64,000 bases of DNA from Symsagittifera roscoffensis. Lineage: Eukaryota; Xenacoelomorpha; Acoela; Convolutidae. Shown one piece after another: positions 35,860 through 47,392 of this stretch (position 1 is its first letter; each line of letters begins with the position of its first letter). Where the stretch lies: NCBI RefSeq assembly GCF_963678635.1, contig NW_026971079.1:62001-126000 (forward strand), in the 5' to 3' direction. A program made the translations under genes and the position numbers. The notes beneath the pieces were generated by a model. The model was not told the DNA's origin, ran no database searches, and saw only the letters and a program-made list of their open reading frames with translations.

Positions 35860-36171
35860 ATAGTTTTGTTAATTGTTCAATTGAACGTATTAGAAAGAGT
35901 CAACTTGAAATGACAAAAATATTTTAAAAAAATTTGTTGGAAAAAAAAGACACGTCACGACCTCGAAATTTCCCGACCAATTAAAAAGTGCGAAAATCAG
36001 AACAAGGATTTTTGCTAACAAAAGAAGATGTAGAAGAGATATAGCGATCGACAGAAACTTAAAACATCAGTATTTGGAGGAGAAGGCTGCGAGTTGTAAC
36101 AATTTTACAGCTACAATCGTTACTGTTACTGAGCAATTCCCGGGAACCAGAAACTCAGAGCAATTCCCGAG

Positions 36172-36830
36172 AAACTCAAAATTACGATAGAACTGTCGAT
36201 TGCCTCTCATATAAGATATTACGAGTGTTTTGTAGACTTCAAAAAAACTTTTGACACTATTAACAGACAGAAACTGCTAGATAAACTAAAAGACTTGGTA
36301 TCAAAAATAACATGATAATGGCTATCCGAGCAGTCCTGCAACCAAACATGATTCAAGTGAAAGACGGTCTTTTTATATCAAAATTGATAGTTTAGCACGA
36401 CGGAGTACCCAGGGTGACAAGCTATCATTGCTGCTCTTCTCTGATTTCTGACGCCCTCGGGTCCTAACAAACAATTCCAGACACTCAGTCGCAGCTCTGC
36501 CATATCCACTCTATCCGACTCAATTTGGGACTATCCCGACGCCTCTGGGTCAATTTTTTGCATTTCTACCATATTCACTCTATCCGGATCAATTTACGAC
36601 CAATCCGGGTGGTCGCGGCATTATTTGGAAGAATCATTAGAAAATCAATTAGAATCCGAATTTTTGTTTCCGGTCAACTGGTTCGTAGCAATATCAGTGG
36701 TTTGTAAGCCAAGTTAAAGAACCGTACTAATAGCGCTTACATTCCGAGAACTCTCAGAGATTTGTCACCATAAAAATGAGTTACACCGTAATAAAGGTGC
36801 ACTTTTAATTTATAAACTTTAAAAGCTGAC
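36172..36830 (+). mobile_element. LINE A fragment (RT piece joined to 3' tail)
   Basis: 36,172-36,440 matches the LINE A RT around motifs A and B (CFVDFKKTFDT, VQ-like phrase with stop). It then jumps by deletion to the end of the coding region (ISDALGS) and the 3' tail, matching 29,805-30,160. It leads directly into LINE B copy 3. Confidence 0.85.
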
Positions 36831-39800
36831 TTTATATTACCTACAACAACTACACCTAGACTACAACTGATGTTTGATACTTTGAAACTTTAACTATTGA
36901 TACTTTTCATGTTTTCATACTTGTATTATTGTCTTTTCAGAAGACTTGAATTTACTCTTCTTCTTCTTCTTCAATATATCAAATGCGGATCCTGCAAATT
37001 GGTGGTGAAAGAATGTGATGCAGCTGCAATTGGATGTGACAAGTGTGATGGTTAGTTCATGGGCAATGTGTTTGGATCACAGCGGATGCTGTGTCAACTA
37101 TGGGCCGCGTTCGTGGATGCTTTTGGTTATGTGGCGGCTGCCCAGAGGGTGACGTCTTAAAATCCGAAGCTAAGTTTGAACTTGTGATAAAGAAATATGA
37201 AGTTTTACATGATGTTTTGAACGATATTAGAAAACTTATTTAAGGCCACAGGCTCGACTACGTCAAACAACATTCCAAACATTAATATCCATTCTAATTC
37301 ATCAAATAACGGAATTTTAAATGATGGTATTTCTGAAGACAAAGGTGACTTCACGTCTAATGTTGAAGCAGAAGAAGCCAAGGTTTCGGAAATACTGGAG
37401 TATATTGGCGAGTCAAACATTAACGTAAACCAAATGTATAGTTTTGTCAAAAGTAAATCCTCAGAACGAAGGCCACGTCCCATACTTTTACGCCTATCAT
37501 CAGATTGGGACGCTCGAAAATGTCTTGCTAAAGCGTAAAAACTCAAAAATTTTTAAGATAAAGTCTTCATTTCCAAGTTGATCAACAGAGATGAACAAGC
37601 TGTGAAACGCAAAATTCTCAAGAAACGATATGAAATGATAAATCACGACCAAATACCTCGCAATTAGTTAAAAATTTGCGGCCTCACTCTTGAAAGAAAT
37701 GAAGAAAAGGTCAAATTAGACTGACTACAGCTGAAATTATTTCTGCTTAACGTAGAAAGCCTAATAAATGTCAGCCAGCGTTTCAAAATCCTCAAATATC
37801 TAAATTTAGATTCTCCCGATTTCGTCTTTCTCACAGGCTCAAAAATGAAAATACCAATTCCGAAATCTTTCCATTAAACTGTCCTTATCCTGTTATTGCT
37901 CGGGTTGATCGTGCTTGTGGAGACCTCGAAGGGGCTCTCATCGCCCTTAAGAACCGCTTTGTAACAAACTACTCTATTCCTTCATACAATGCAGACTATC
38001 GCTTTGGTTTATCAATTTATTACGGATGTCATAATCATGTCTTTCTTCTTGTTTATAACCCCTTGATACATCTGCATACAGAATACCTATCAATCCTCCA
38101 GTTGAATGCATTCGTTATTTTCATACTAAATTAGCATCTTTACCATGCTCATACACACTCATGGGTGACTTCAATTTGCCCGACATCTGCTGGACATATT
38201 TTTCTGTTCGTTCGGTTTACTCTAAATTGCTTTTTTTTCTACTATCGAGGAATTTGATTGACTTTTTATTTCTTATTGATGAACCAACTCATCGATCCGG
38301 TAACACCCTGGACCTGATATTGTCATTTCATACTGAACAATTAACAGTTTTCCTTGACAATAATTGGTATTCAGACCACTTTCCCGTGTTTGATTTCTTT
38401 ACAATACCCAAATTAACACTGAGCACCGCTGGGCAAAAATTAGGCTCTCAATTTTCAAAACTCTCATTCTCTTGTTCAGTTTTCAATGAAAATATTAGCT
38501 CATGCTTTACTAATTTTATTTTTACTCAAAACTTATGTACGTCACTGGTATTCTGAAATTATGGCAGTAATACACTTGCGACCTAAGGCGGCAACATCTT
38601 CTTTATTTTTTTTGTCCCACACTGTTCATCTTCTTAACAAACATCGAACAGCTTCAAAACTTAAAAATAACAATCTTCGTCTCTCTTCAATGCAATGCGA
38701 TTTTGATCAATCAATTGGACTCGATAAAACATGCTTGTTTGAACTGTTATCTCTGAATTCGACTCGTGACTATTTTAAATATCTGCGCTCATTTACTAGA
38801 AAACGACTACCAAATCAAATGCAAGGGAAAGACAAAAAGCTACCAATTTTTGGAAAGACACAAAAGCTACCAATTTTTCGAAAAAAGCCAATCTTATGAA
38901 TGATTGCTTCTGTTCTGTGTTCCCGCCAGGATGGAATTCTGCTCTATATGCACATGACAACCCTTCAATTCTGTTGAGCGTACTTCAAATAAGTGTTGTT
39001 CAAGTTGAAACGTCACTTGCGTCAGCTTCAACTACATGTTTAACCAATGACAACCTTCCAACTTTTGTTCTTAGCAACTGCAATTGTTATCGCGCCACTT
39101 GTCGCTCAAATTTTTTGTTAAGGTCTTAAATACCCAACAGTTTTCCACACTTTGGATATGTGCTTACATAACACCCATTTTAAAAAATAACAATCCAGAA
39201 AATCATGAAAAATACCGCCCTATCAGCATCTTACCTCAATTATCACTTATTCTGGAGAGAATGATTTTTAATTTTACTTATCCTCGAGTGAGACCAAACA
39301 TTACTTCCGTCCAGCATAGTTTCATGACAAAACGATCAACTATTACCCAATTTCTTGAAAACCTTGACAAAATTTATTCAAATAATGAGACGAATCTTGA
39401 AAGTTTTTCATTATACTTCGATTTTTGCAAAGCTTTTGATCAAGTAGGTCATCATATTCTTCTAAGCAAACTGACTAAGTTTGGATTTGATTACGCGTTT
39501 CTCGAGCTTTTCTCTTCGTATCTGAGTGATCGTACTCAAATTGTTATGATTGAAAATATATCTTCTTCAATAGATTATGTTTCTTGTGGAGTGCCGCAAG
39601 GCAGCGTCTTAGGGCCACTATTGTTCGTTGTCTTCCTTAATGACGTGCCAAATGCTCTTTTAACTTCTAACTATTATTTTTTCGCTGATGACAGTAAACT
39701 GTAACCTGGCGAACACGTTTTGACATTCAAAGAGACATAGATTGTTTTAACAAATGGACTATCGAAAATTAAATGACGTTTAATGCCGATAAATGCCGAG

Positions 39801-40685
39801 TTATTTGTTTTAATTCTAATGAGTCGGAAACATCGCGCGGTCTTAACGATATCTCTATTCCTTCGGTATCATCTATCAAAGATCTCGGGGTCACAATTTC
39901 TCAAAACTGGAAATGGGAAAACCATCTTCAACTCAATTTTATTGCTGTTAATCAATCCTTTCATTTTATCAAACGTTCTAATCCATACAGCGTCTCATTG
40001 TGGACTAAGTTTAAATATTATCAGCTTCTCTACGGCCGTCAAATCTGGTTTCCTTCCATACTTTACAGCCGTCAACTTGAATTGCTTAATAAAAAATTGT
40101 CTAAAATGGGTGACGGGTCTCAGTGACTACACTGAGCATTTGAAGGTGACCGTTTCCCTGCCAATATCCTTCTCCATTGCATTCTACGACTTGGTTTTCC
40201 TCACTAGAGTCCCTAATGAGAAATTCGATTTCGAGCTTTACAATTTCATTAATTTTACCTTCTCCGCCAACGATCTGCAAAACACTGCCTACCCTAGACT
40301 GACAGCAGCAACCAATAAATGTCGTCTCTTCTTCACCGAGCAGTTCTTCTTCTATCGCGCCGATATGTAAACATGCTATATTCCAATGATATTGCTGATA
40401 TTTTTGCATCTCCTGAAGCGTCTAAGAAGTCACTCAAAACTATCTGCAAGCTAGGGTTAACTCATTTGATTTTAACAACTCCTCTACTATGTTTTTGGCC
40501 TGTAATTGCATCAATTGCCTTTGTTAGTACACCCTGATTATATAGTCAATACTTGATTCCGTGCTGAGTAATTTGTTGCTCGCCATGTCACTATAATAAT
40601 GTAATACACCAAGTAAATAGTCTTTCAACAATCTGTATGATGCTTTTATATATGTTAAAGGGAAATAATTTTTTCAGTAGTAGTT

Positions 40686-40719
<34 letters not shown>
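36830..40719 (+). mobile_element. LINE B, copy 3
   Basis: It matches copy 2 almost throughout: zinc region near 36,983, ORF1, endonuclease (MGDFNLPDICWTYF at 38,161), RT (39,084-39,704, FADDSKL then TAA), C-terminus to 40,370, and an (AGT)n tail at 40,675-40,719. It has its own small deletions (for example near 37,835, removing part of TETW). Confidence 0.85.
39084..40370 (+). pseudogene. LINE B copy 3 reverse transcriptase and C-terminal region
   Basis: Same motifs as in copy 2 (SLYFDFCKAFDQV, CGVPQGSVLGPLLFVVFLND, YYFFADDSKL). The stop after SKL and the frameshift following it are the same as in copy 2. Differences between copies are point changes at the level of a few per cent. Confidence 0.85.
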
Positions 40720-42092
40720 AGACAAATTGCTATCCACAATTTGTCTAATAATAACAACTGATTCAAGAAGAGCTGTCTTGTTCCTGGTAGAGAACGCCCA
40801 GTGTTATTGTGAGATTGTTGATACTGGAGTAAGAAGAACCTTGATTGGACAGGTCGACGAGTGAAGCGACCCCCTGGACCAGAGAACCAAACTATTTCCG
40901 TTGAAACTAGTTATTTACTGAAACTTCTAGAGTTGTTTTAATTTCATTATTTACTTATTTCTAGAGTGGCGTCACTATTTGAGTAATGAATTTAAACTTC
41001 TGAGTGTGTTTTACTCAGTCATATTAAGATAAGGCGGGTTTCAGGTCGATCCGTTTGAAATCGATCAAAGGTCCACTGTCTAAAAAAAACTATTGGTGTT
41101 TAGAAAACTAGCCATAGGGAAAATTATTTTTCAAGAGTGGGGGGGGGGGTTATTTTGGTGGTGGCGTTTAAGCTGTTAAACGAATTTGTAGTCCCATGTC
41201 TTAAGCAAATCGATTTGGCTCCGACAGCTTGAGATACAAAAACACAAGAGATAGTGTCCCTAATCCTTGAGCCAATGGTTATAGGGCCTATTTCTCTTAA
41301 CCACATATGTGAAATAAGCGGACGATTGTTACAATATCTCAAATCTAGGAAAAAGTCTAAGAAATAACCCAATAAAAATAACAAATCTTACTCACGAAGC
41401 GGAGTCGTCTTCTTTGATAATTTTTCACAACAGTTTTTCTTCTGTGATAATTTTTCTGTGCAGCCTATTCATTTTGATAAACTATTAAATTGGCAATCCC
41501 TATTTACTAAGCCAACTTCAGATTGACTTGATGATGGCAGAGGGGGATTGCCAAAGGGTTCAAACTTCCGCCACTGATAAAGATGAAAGTGATTTCACAA
41601 GACATGAAATAACTTGCACTGGGAAAATCAACAACAGTGAAGCATGCCCAGCCTGGATTCCAATTTTGATGCCAACTCGAATCACAAAAGAATTCTTTGA
41701 CAGAGACTTCCTGTATGGTTTCTGAGCTTGTCATGAGGTTGAACAGCTAAAAATGGAAGTATAGGATTTACGAAAGACTGAAAATTTTGCTCCTTATGTA
41801 AGTTCAGAGGAAATCGAAAATTACTATAGACGAGAAAACTTGAAGATCTACGGACTGCAAAACAAAAAGATGAGACCATTGCGCAGCTGGAGCATAAGAT
41901 GGTTGAACCCTGTGGGAACGAACCGGGCTTTAATGTGAATAACAGTGAAATTTTGTATGCAAAAGACTAACAACAAGAAGAAATGATATGCATCCTCCAT
42001 TAAAAGTTTGATTTGTCGCAAAAAAAATAAAGCAAGCAATTATGTATTCTATATAAAGCAAGCAATCTGTAAACGTTTTTATTTCTGAAGAC
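40720..42092 (+). mobile_element. LINE C, copy 2 (5' part only)
   Basis: Leader and ORF1 as in copy 1 (MMMAEGDCQRVQTSATDKDE at 41,528), ending at about 42,092 inside the sequence before ORF2, where a LINE A fragment follows. The 2A segment is absent. Confidence 0.75.
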
Positions 42093-42425
42093 ACTTCTGT
42101 TACATGGGTATCACTTTCAGCACCAAATTGAGTCCATCAGCTCATCTTGACAAGTTAGTCAAAAAGGCGAGAACCAGCACGGGGACGCTTTGCCAGAAAC
42201 TCAATCCCCATAAGATCCCTTTTCAATTGGCGACAAGGCTCCTCAATGGCGTGGAACATATGGCCTGGACATTTATGAAATGAACGAAATAAGGAGAAAT
42301 GAACATCTCCAAAAACTGGACAACCATTTCTGGAAGGTCTGGTGCGGTGTATCACAGCATCACAGCTCGAGGAATTTGAGACACCGTTTATTGGAATACG
42401 AATTCCTCGACCTACAAGGAGCAAG
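42093..42425 (+). mobile_element. LINE A fragment (C-terminal region)
   Basis: It matches 29,215-29,550 of LINE A copy 3 (CYMGITFSTKLSPSAHL, HFWKVWCGVSQHHSSR). There is a short internal loss near 42,255. No reading frame is preserved. Confidence 0.85.
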
Positions 42426-43620
42426 TCAGTCATTTTAGAACCTAGCTTTATTTTCCATCGGTATGTACTTCCGAGCGAATCTTACATTTATGTTTTTATG
42501 GCGCTTCTGGGTATTATAAGATCAACATTATGACCGGCAGACCCGTTAACGAAGCACGCCGCGCCGAACGGATGCTTTAAATAAGGCCCTCAACTAAGAG
42601 CGGGAAGGGTGGTTCGGAACGTGGAAGCCTTCCGGATTCCCTGATTCAGTTTTTTAACCTAATTAAGAGCAAAATTTCACGTCCCGTCATCCTTGAGCGG
42701 AATTTGACCAAAAACACTCAAAAATGTACAGGAAAGTAAACAAAAAGTAGTATAATACTAAAGAAAAAGCAAAAAAAAATAAGAAAAATAACCAAAAGAA
42801 AATCAAAAACATTACAAAACATAAAATCAGTGGAAATCATCCCCCAGACGAGTTGTGGTCCGACCCTCCCGCTTGTTGTGGTTAGATAAATTGTTGTTAG
42901 GGGCATTTAATTTGAACAGGATCATTACCATCAAGATTGGGGCTCTTTCTGGTGCCTGAACTGTAGGGTTGTTTGAGTATTTAAGCACGTTAATGCTAAT
43001 TTGCGCTCAATCCAGAACGGTTACGGGATTAGAGCGGAAGATTGATCCGGCAAGCAGTGCACGGAGCAGCAGGGAGGGCGTCAAGGACAACAACAATCGA
43101 CTGTTGCGTATCGTTAACATGTTTTGTATCCCTTTTGGCACAGCAAGGACGATATCAATCTGTGGGGGGCTCGAGAGTGACTGCATTGTAGTGACCCTCC
43201 ACCGAGTTGCGAGTTTCCGAGTTATGCACCTTAATTCGGATACTGAACGGGCTCGGAGGGATATATTACTTTTAGTACTACTATTAGTATTACTATAGTA
43301 TTAAAATTCCTATTCCGTTTTTCACCGGTTTTTCACCGAGCCCCCCACATATCGCAGTTTTCGAGATATCGACCACTTTGAAGCGGAGAAAAGCGCTAAG
43401 AGAGTGAGATACAACGTAAATGGACTAATATAACTAGAGAAACCTGTTAAAACTAATTTGGACGTGGTTCGAACTAACTGGGTACCGAAATCCATTTTTC
43501 TTCGTGAGTTTTAAAAAAAAAACCAAAATTTTTGAGTAAGTGCGACAAAAATTGTTATTCGGTCACAATACCCAAGTGAGACGACAGGTTTTATAACACA
43601 TTTGCCAACAATATTCCTTT
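42426..43620. other. Unannotated segment with inverted leader-like DNA
   Basis: No supported gene. At 42,740-43,000 the reverse complement resembles the leader at 15,270-15,480. For example the complement of CATTAACGTGCTTAAATACT lies near 42,980, and an A-rich tract matches the T-rich tract in reverse. A degenerate TAC/AGT-type tract is at 43,265-43,300. The rest is not recognised. Confidence 0.5.
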
Positions 43621-44797
43621 GAAAAAGATCAAAGGTCCACTGTCTAAAAAAATTAATGGTGTTTAGAAACCTAGCCATGGGGAAAATTATATTTCGAGAG
43701 TGGGGGCGGGCGTTATTTTGGTAGTGGCGTTTAAGCTGTTAAACGATTTTGTAGTCCCATGTCTTAAGCAAATCGATTTGGCTCCAACAGCTTGAGATAC
43801 AAAAACACAAGAGATAGTGTCCCTAACCCTTGAGCCAATGAGTATAGGGCCTATTTCTCTTAACCTCATATGTGAAGTAAGCGGAAGATTGTTACAATAT
43901 CTCAAATCTAGGAAAAAAGTCTAAGAAATAACTCAATAAAAATAACAAATCTTACACACGAAGTAGAGCCGTCTTCTTGGATAATTTTTCACAACATTTT
44001 TTCTTCTGTGACATTTTTTCTGTGTGGCCTATTCATTTTGATAAACTAATAAATAGGCAATACTAAATAGGCAATCAGATTGACTTGATGATGGCAAAGG
44101 GGGATTGCCAAAGTGTTCAAACTTCCGCCACTGATAAAAATGAAAGTGATTTCACAAGACATGAAATAACTTGCACTGGGAAAATCAACAACAGTGAAGC
44201 ATGCCCAACCTGGATTCCAATTTTGATGCCAACTCGAATCACAAAAGAATTCTTTGACAGAGACTTCCTGTATGGTTTCTGAGCTTGTCATGAGGTTGAA
44301 CAGCTAAAAATCGAAGTATAGGATTTACGAAAGACTGAAAATTTTGCTCCTTATGTAAGTTCAGAGGAAATCGAAAATTACTATAGACGAGAAAACTTGA
44401 AGATCTACGGACTGCAAAACAAGAAGATGAGACCATTGCGCAGCTGGAGCATAAGATGGTTGAACCCTGGGCTGAACGAATTGGGCTTTAATGTGAAGAA
44501 CAGTGAAATTTTGTATGCAAAAGACTAACAACAAGAAGAAATGATATGCATCCTCCATTAAAAGTGTGGTTTGTCGCAAAAAAAATAAAGCAAAACTGAA
44601 AAAAAATGTGTAAACGTTTTTATTTCTGAAAACACTTATGTTGCAAAGAATTGGGCGCTTATGCATCTGAAAAAAAAACCCTCAGATGAGGTTATTCGCG
44701 ATGAAAACTTACATTGTTATATGAAAACACCTAGACTAAAAAACTGATCGTAAAATGTCTTTTCGATCTACAAACTGTGTTTGGAAGGGAATCGAAA

Positions 44798-45052
44798 ATG
44801 ATCAGAAATTTGTTTGAAAATGTTGTTTTACCTGGACTTTCTAGCTTTACCTTGAGCTCAGACATTGGCTTTATAGCGTACCTTCTTTTAAATTGTGGTG
44901 ATGTAGAAACTAACCCAGGGCCTAATATCAACTATCAAAATTTTTTGAATTTAACTAATAATATAAAATTGGACCAGAATGTTCTGAAATGCATGTCATC
45001 AACGAACTTTTATTTGGGGCAGTTTTGTGAGAAAGTTTGCTGTTTTGAATGA
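44798..45052 (+). CDS. LINE C ORF2 N-terminus with 2A-like peptide (copy 3)
   Basis: 84 residues from the ATG at 44,798. GFIAYLLLNC precedes GDVETNPGP at 44,897-44,923. Compared with copy 1 the surrounding residues differ at many positions, while the 2A core and the hydrophobic lead-in are unchanged. Confidence 0.7.
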   Translation: MIRNLFENVVLPGLSSFTLSSDIGFIAYLLLNCGDVETNPGPNINYQNFLNLTNNIKLDQNVLKCMSSTNFYLGQFCEKVCCFE

Positions 45053-45325
45053 ATAGTTTTGTTAATTGTTCAATTGAACGTATTAGAAAGAGTCAACTTG
45101 AAATGACAAAAAAAATTTCTTTTAAATTGTTGGAAAAAAAAGTAATGTCACGACCTTGAAATTTCCCGACAAATTAAAAAGCGCGAAAATCAGAACAAGG
45201 ATTTTCGCTAACAAAACAAGATGTAGAAGAGATATAGCGATCGACAGAAACTTAAAACATCAGTATTTGGAAAAGAACGCTGCGAGTTGTAACAATTTTA
45301 CAGCTACAATCGTTACTGAGCAATT

Positions 45326-45331
45326 CCCGAG
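45326..45331. repeat. Left target-site duplication CCCGAG
   Basis: Identical to 63,608-63,613 on the other side of the element. Six bases is the usual Polinton duplication. Confidence 0.93.
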
Positions 45332-45573
45332 AGTAGTATTGTATCGTGTCCCGGATCCTAAGGGGGGGGGGGGGTCCTTCCTAAGGGGGGGGGGGGGTCC
45401 TCACGTAAAGCAAAATCCTAGGAAAGGGGTCCTTAATTTTTTGGAGGACCCTCATCCTAGGATTTTGTAAACGAAAGAAATTTTCCACCCAAAAAGCAGA
45501 AGACCCCCTACTTAGGATCTTGCTAAGTTTAACTTAACAACAAGGGACACGATACAAAATTCTTTCTAATTCC
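45332..45573. repeat. Polinton left terminal inverted repeat
   Basis: It matches the reverse complement of 63,375-63,607 from the terminus to the phrase TTCTTTCTAATTCC, with G-tract length differences and scattered changes in the inner half. It contains two G-runs of 12-13 bases, an internal palindrome (CAAAATCCTAGGA...TCCTAGGATTTTG), and near its inner edge an inverted copy of its own end (GGGACACGATACAA at 45,544-45,557). Confidence 0.93.
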
Positions 45574-45858
45574 AATTTTTGGGGTCCTAATTATTGGTCC
45601 TGGTTAATTATATGAATCATATTAATTGTTATATTTGTTTCGGGCAAATGAACTTTCGACCTAGTTGAAATTTGTTAGTGAACGGGGAATTGACTTTTAT
45701 GGTATATAATAAAAATGCGCCGGCCAATTTGGCAGCGTAGCTTAACTGTTGGCAGCAGTAAACTAATTCCTTAACTTGACCTAAATTTTATGGTGAAAAG
45801 GCAGTAAATTGAAATTACTCTCAAAAGGCGGCGGCCGTTTCTGGGCAAAATATACCAA
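45574..45858. promoter_or_regulatory. Subterminal promoter region with TATA box
   Basis: Non-coding DNA between the TIR and the first gene. TATATAAT at 45,703-45,710, within GGTATATAATAAAAATGCG, lies about 150 bp before the first ATG. It is the best promoter candidate for the left gene array. The strand is plus. Confidence 0.45.
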
Positions 45859-46428
45859 ATGATAAATTTGACAAATTTTGAAATAAGAAAAATGAAATTA
45901 GAGGGAACTTGGTGTACTGAAGATATTGATAATGAGCATTTACAATTAAGAGTGTTTTCAACCGCAGAAAAAAACTCATTTTTCAAATTTAGTAATGAAC
46001 GCTACGTCGTCTTCCTCGAAAGGGCAAAGGAAATTTCAAAGAAAGAATACGAGTTAATTTTCAAAGAACAATTTTATTTGAGTGAGCTTCAACAAATCTC
46101 TTGGTGCATTTCTACAAAACAACAGTATGGTACTGTGAGCGATTTGAATTTTGCTGATTATGAAAACGTATTCGACTATTCGTTTGATTTTACCTCAAAA
46201 AGGGTTGATAAAGACTTGGAGAGAAAAATCCGTCTATGTTTCAACAAGCTATCAAAATACAAAAAACTTCCGGTGGTTTATTTAATTATTTACCACCGTT
46301 ATCTTAATGAGACTAAATGGTATTTGCAAGGTCACTTTTATTTCCACTGGCTTGAAATTCAGCAGGTTGGAGAGGTGTTGGAAAAAATAAATAATGAAAT
46401 TGCAAAAAAGCAGAGTAACTCCTATTGA
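45859..46428 (+). CDS. Polinton protein of unknown function (189 aa)
   Basis: First gene of the left array, starting at ATG 45,859. It is rich in aromatic and charged residues, with no signal peptide, no membrane segment and no motif I recognise. There is one Trp-rich stretch near its C-terminus (ETKWYLQGHFYFHWLE). Its last 35 bases overlap the next gene. Its position at the edge of the element, before the exonuclease-like gene, gives no clear clue. It could be an accessory or early protein. Confidence 0.6.
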   Translation: MINLTNFEIRKMKLEGTWCTEDIDNEHLQLRVFSTAEKNSFFKFSNERYVVFLERAKEISKKEYELIFKEQFYLSELQQISWCISTKQQYGTVSDLNFADYENVFDYSFDFTSKRVDKDLERKIRLCFNKLSKYKKLPVVYLIIYHRYLNETKWYLQGHFYFHWLEIQQVGEVLEKINNEIAKKQSNSY

Positions 46429-46828
46429 TTTGAAAATAATTCACGAAATTTATACGTCTTTGAAACAAACTTATCCTGATAATTCTAACCGACGCAACTA
46501 TTTTCTAGCTGCATGTTCTCTGTTTTTTGTTAGTTCTGATAACCTTAACTACGACATTTTAATTAAGTTGAGACCTTATGGTGGCTTGATTGGTATTGAT
46601 AACTCTTCCTTGGACAAATACTTGAAAAATTCCAAAATTTTACGATTGCACGCTATTTTGCACGATGCGGCCGGATTTATACACGAATTTTATCAACAGG
46701 GTCCCACGTACTGTTACATGTTGCCCTGGAACTGTAACAACAGCTTATTGGGACATTTGAGTGGAATAGCGTTCTGCCTTTTCATTAAGTTGAAAAAACC
46801 AGAAGTTTATCATTTACTAGAATGCTAG
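46394..46828 (+). CDS. Polinton protein of unknown function (144 aa)
   Basis: ATG at 46,394, overlapping the previous gene by 35 bases and the next by 7. It is mixed helical with a conserved-looking core, LHAILHDAAGFIHEFYQQ and NNSLLGHLSGIAFCLFIK. The last hydrophobic stretch is too polar at its edges to call a sure membrane segment. I do not recognise a family. Confidence 0.6.
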   Translation: MKLQKSRVTPIDLKIIHEIYTSLKQTYPDNSNRRNYFLAACSLFFVSSDNLNYDILIKLRPYGGLIGIDNSSLDKYLKNSKILRLHAILHDAAGFIHEFYQQGPTYCYMLPWNCNNSLLGHLSGIAFCLFIKLKKPEVYHLLEC

Positions 46829-47392
46829 GCGAGAGATCAGTTGTGCTTGACGTGGAAGGCTTTCGTTACAAGAAAAACGCCTTTGTGGTTAAAGAATTAG
46901 CAATAACAACTTCAGACTACAGCGATCGACTCATTTTCCTACCTCCAGTGAATTTCAATATACTACCAAAGCTTGAACAAAAAGCTTACAACTGGTTAAC
47001 AAATTATTTACACGGTCTCCATTGGGAAAACGGTGATTATCTTTACATAAACTTGAATCAAATACTTCAGAGTTTTGTGCTGAGAAATCCCGGTGCCGTT
47101 TTTTTACGCTAAAGGAAAAGAAAAGACAGAATTTTTGGCCAAGTACTTGGACCGAAAGATTGAAAACCTAGATGATTTGGGCTGTCCTCGGGTTGAAAAC
47201 TTATATTTTAAAAATTATCCAAGTTGCAATAAACATATTCCACATTACAACTCCAGGAATCATTGTGCCCTGAAGAAAACCAAGGTTTTTTATGATTGGT
47301 TGAAAAATGAACAACAGCGAGAGATCAGCGAAAGTGGAGACATACCTATCACCAAATTCAATGCTTTGTGCGTGGATGACTCCAGAGGGTGA
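46822..47392 (+). pseudogene. DEDDh-like exonuclease-type protein, split by a frameshift
   Basis: Two overlapping frames, 46,822-47,112 and 47,093-47,392, look like halves of one protein. The first half has VVLDVEGFRYKKNAFVVKEL, a D-x-E motif as in exonuclease domain Exo I, and WLTNYLHGLHW. The second has VFYAKGKEKTEFL-type sequence and ends with RNHCALKKTKVFYDWL, like the final His-containing helix of DEDDh enzymes, though the last Asp is not evident. Frames switch within a run of seven Ts near 47,099-47,105. Similar small proteins occur in other arthropod and invertebrate Mavericks as far as I recall. The function is inferred, not shown. Confidence 0.5.

Larger units (their letters stand above)
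34088..36171 (+). mobile_element. LINE C (2A-containing), copy 1, 3' truncated
   Basis: It begins with a small hairpin (GACAAATTG...CAATTTGTC), has a leader of about 800 bp with a G-run near 34,507, ORF1 (34,895-35,480) and the start of ORF2 with a 2A-like motif (35,605-35,859). It ends near 36,171, where a LINE A fragment is joined. The endonuclease and RT are not present. Confidence 0.7.
43621..45331 (+). mobile_element. LINE C, copy 3 (5' truncated, interrupted by the Polinton)
   Basis: It matches copy 1 from its leader (GATCAAAGGTCCACTGTC) through ORF1 (44,085), the 2A-containing ORF2 start (44,798-45,052) and on to ACTGAGCAATTCCCGAG, where the Polinton is inserted. The target-site copy and short similarity resume at 63,608. 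Confidence 0.75.

Noticed and set aside
45156-45470. Plus-strand frame crossing the left Polinton end
   Set aside because: It joins LINE C sequence to the TIR by chance and is not a gene of either element. The mirrored frame at 63,478-63,660 arises in the same way.
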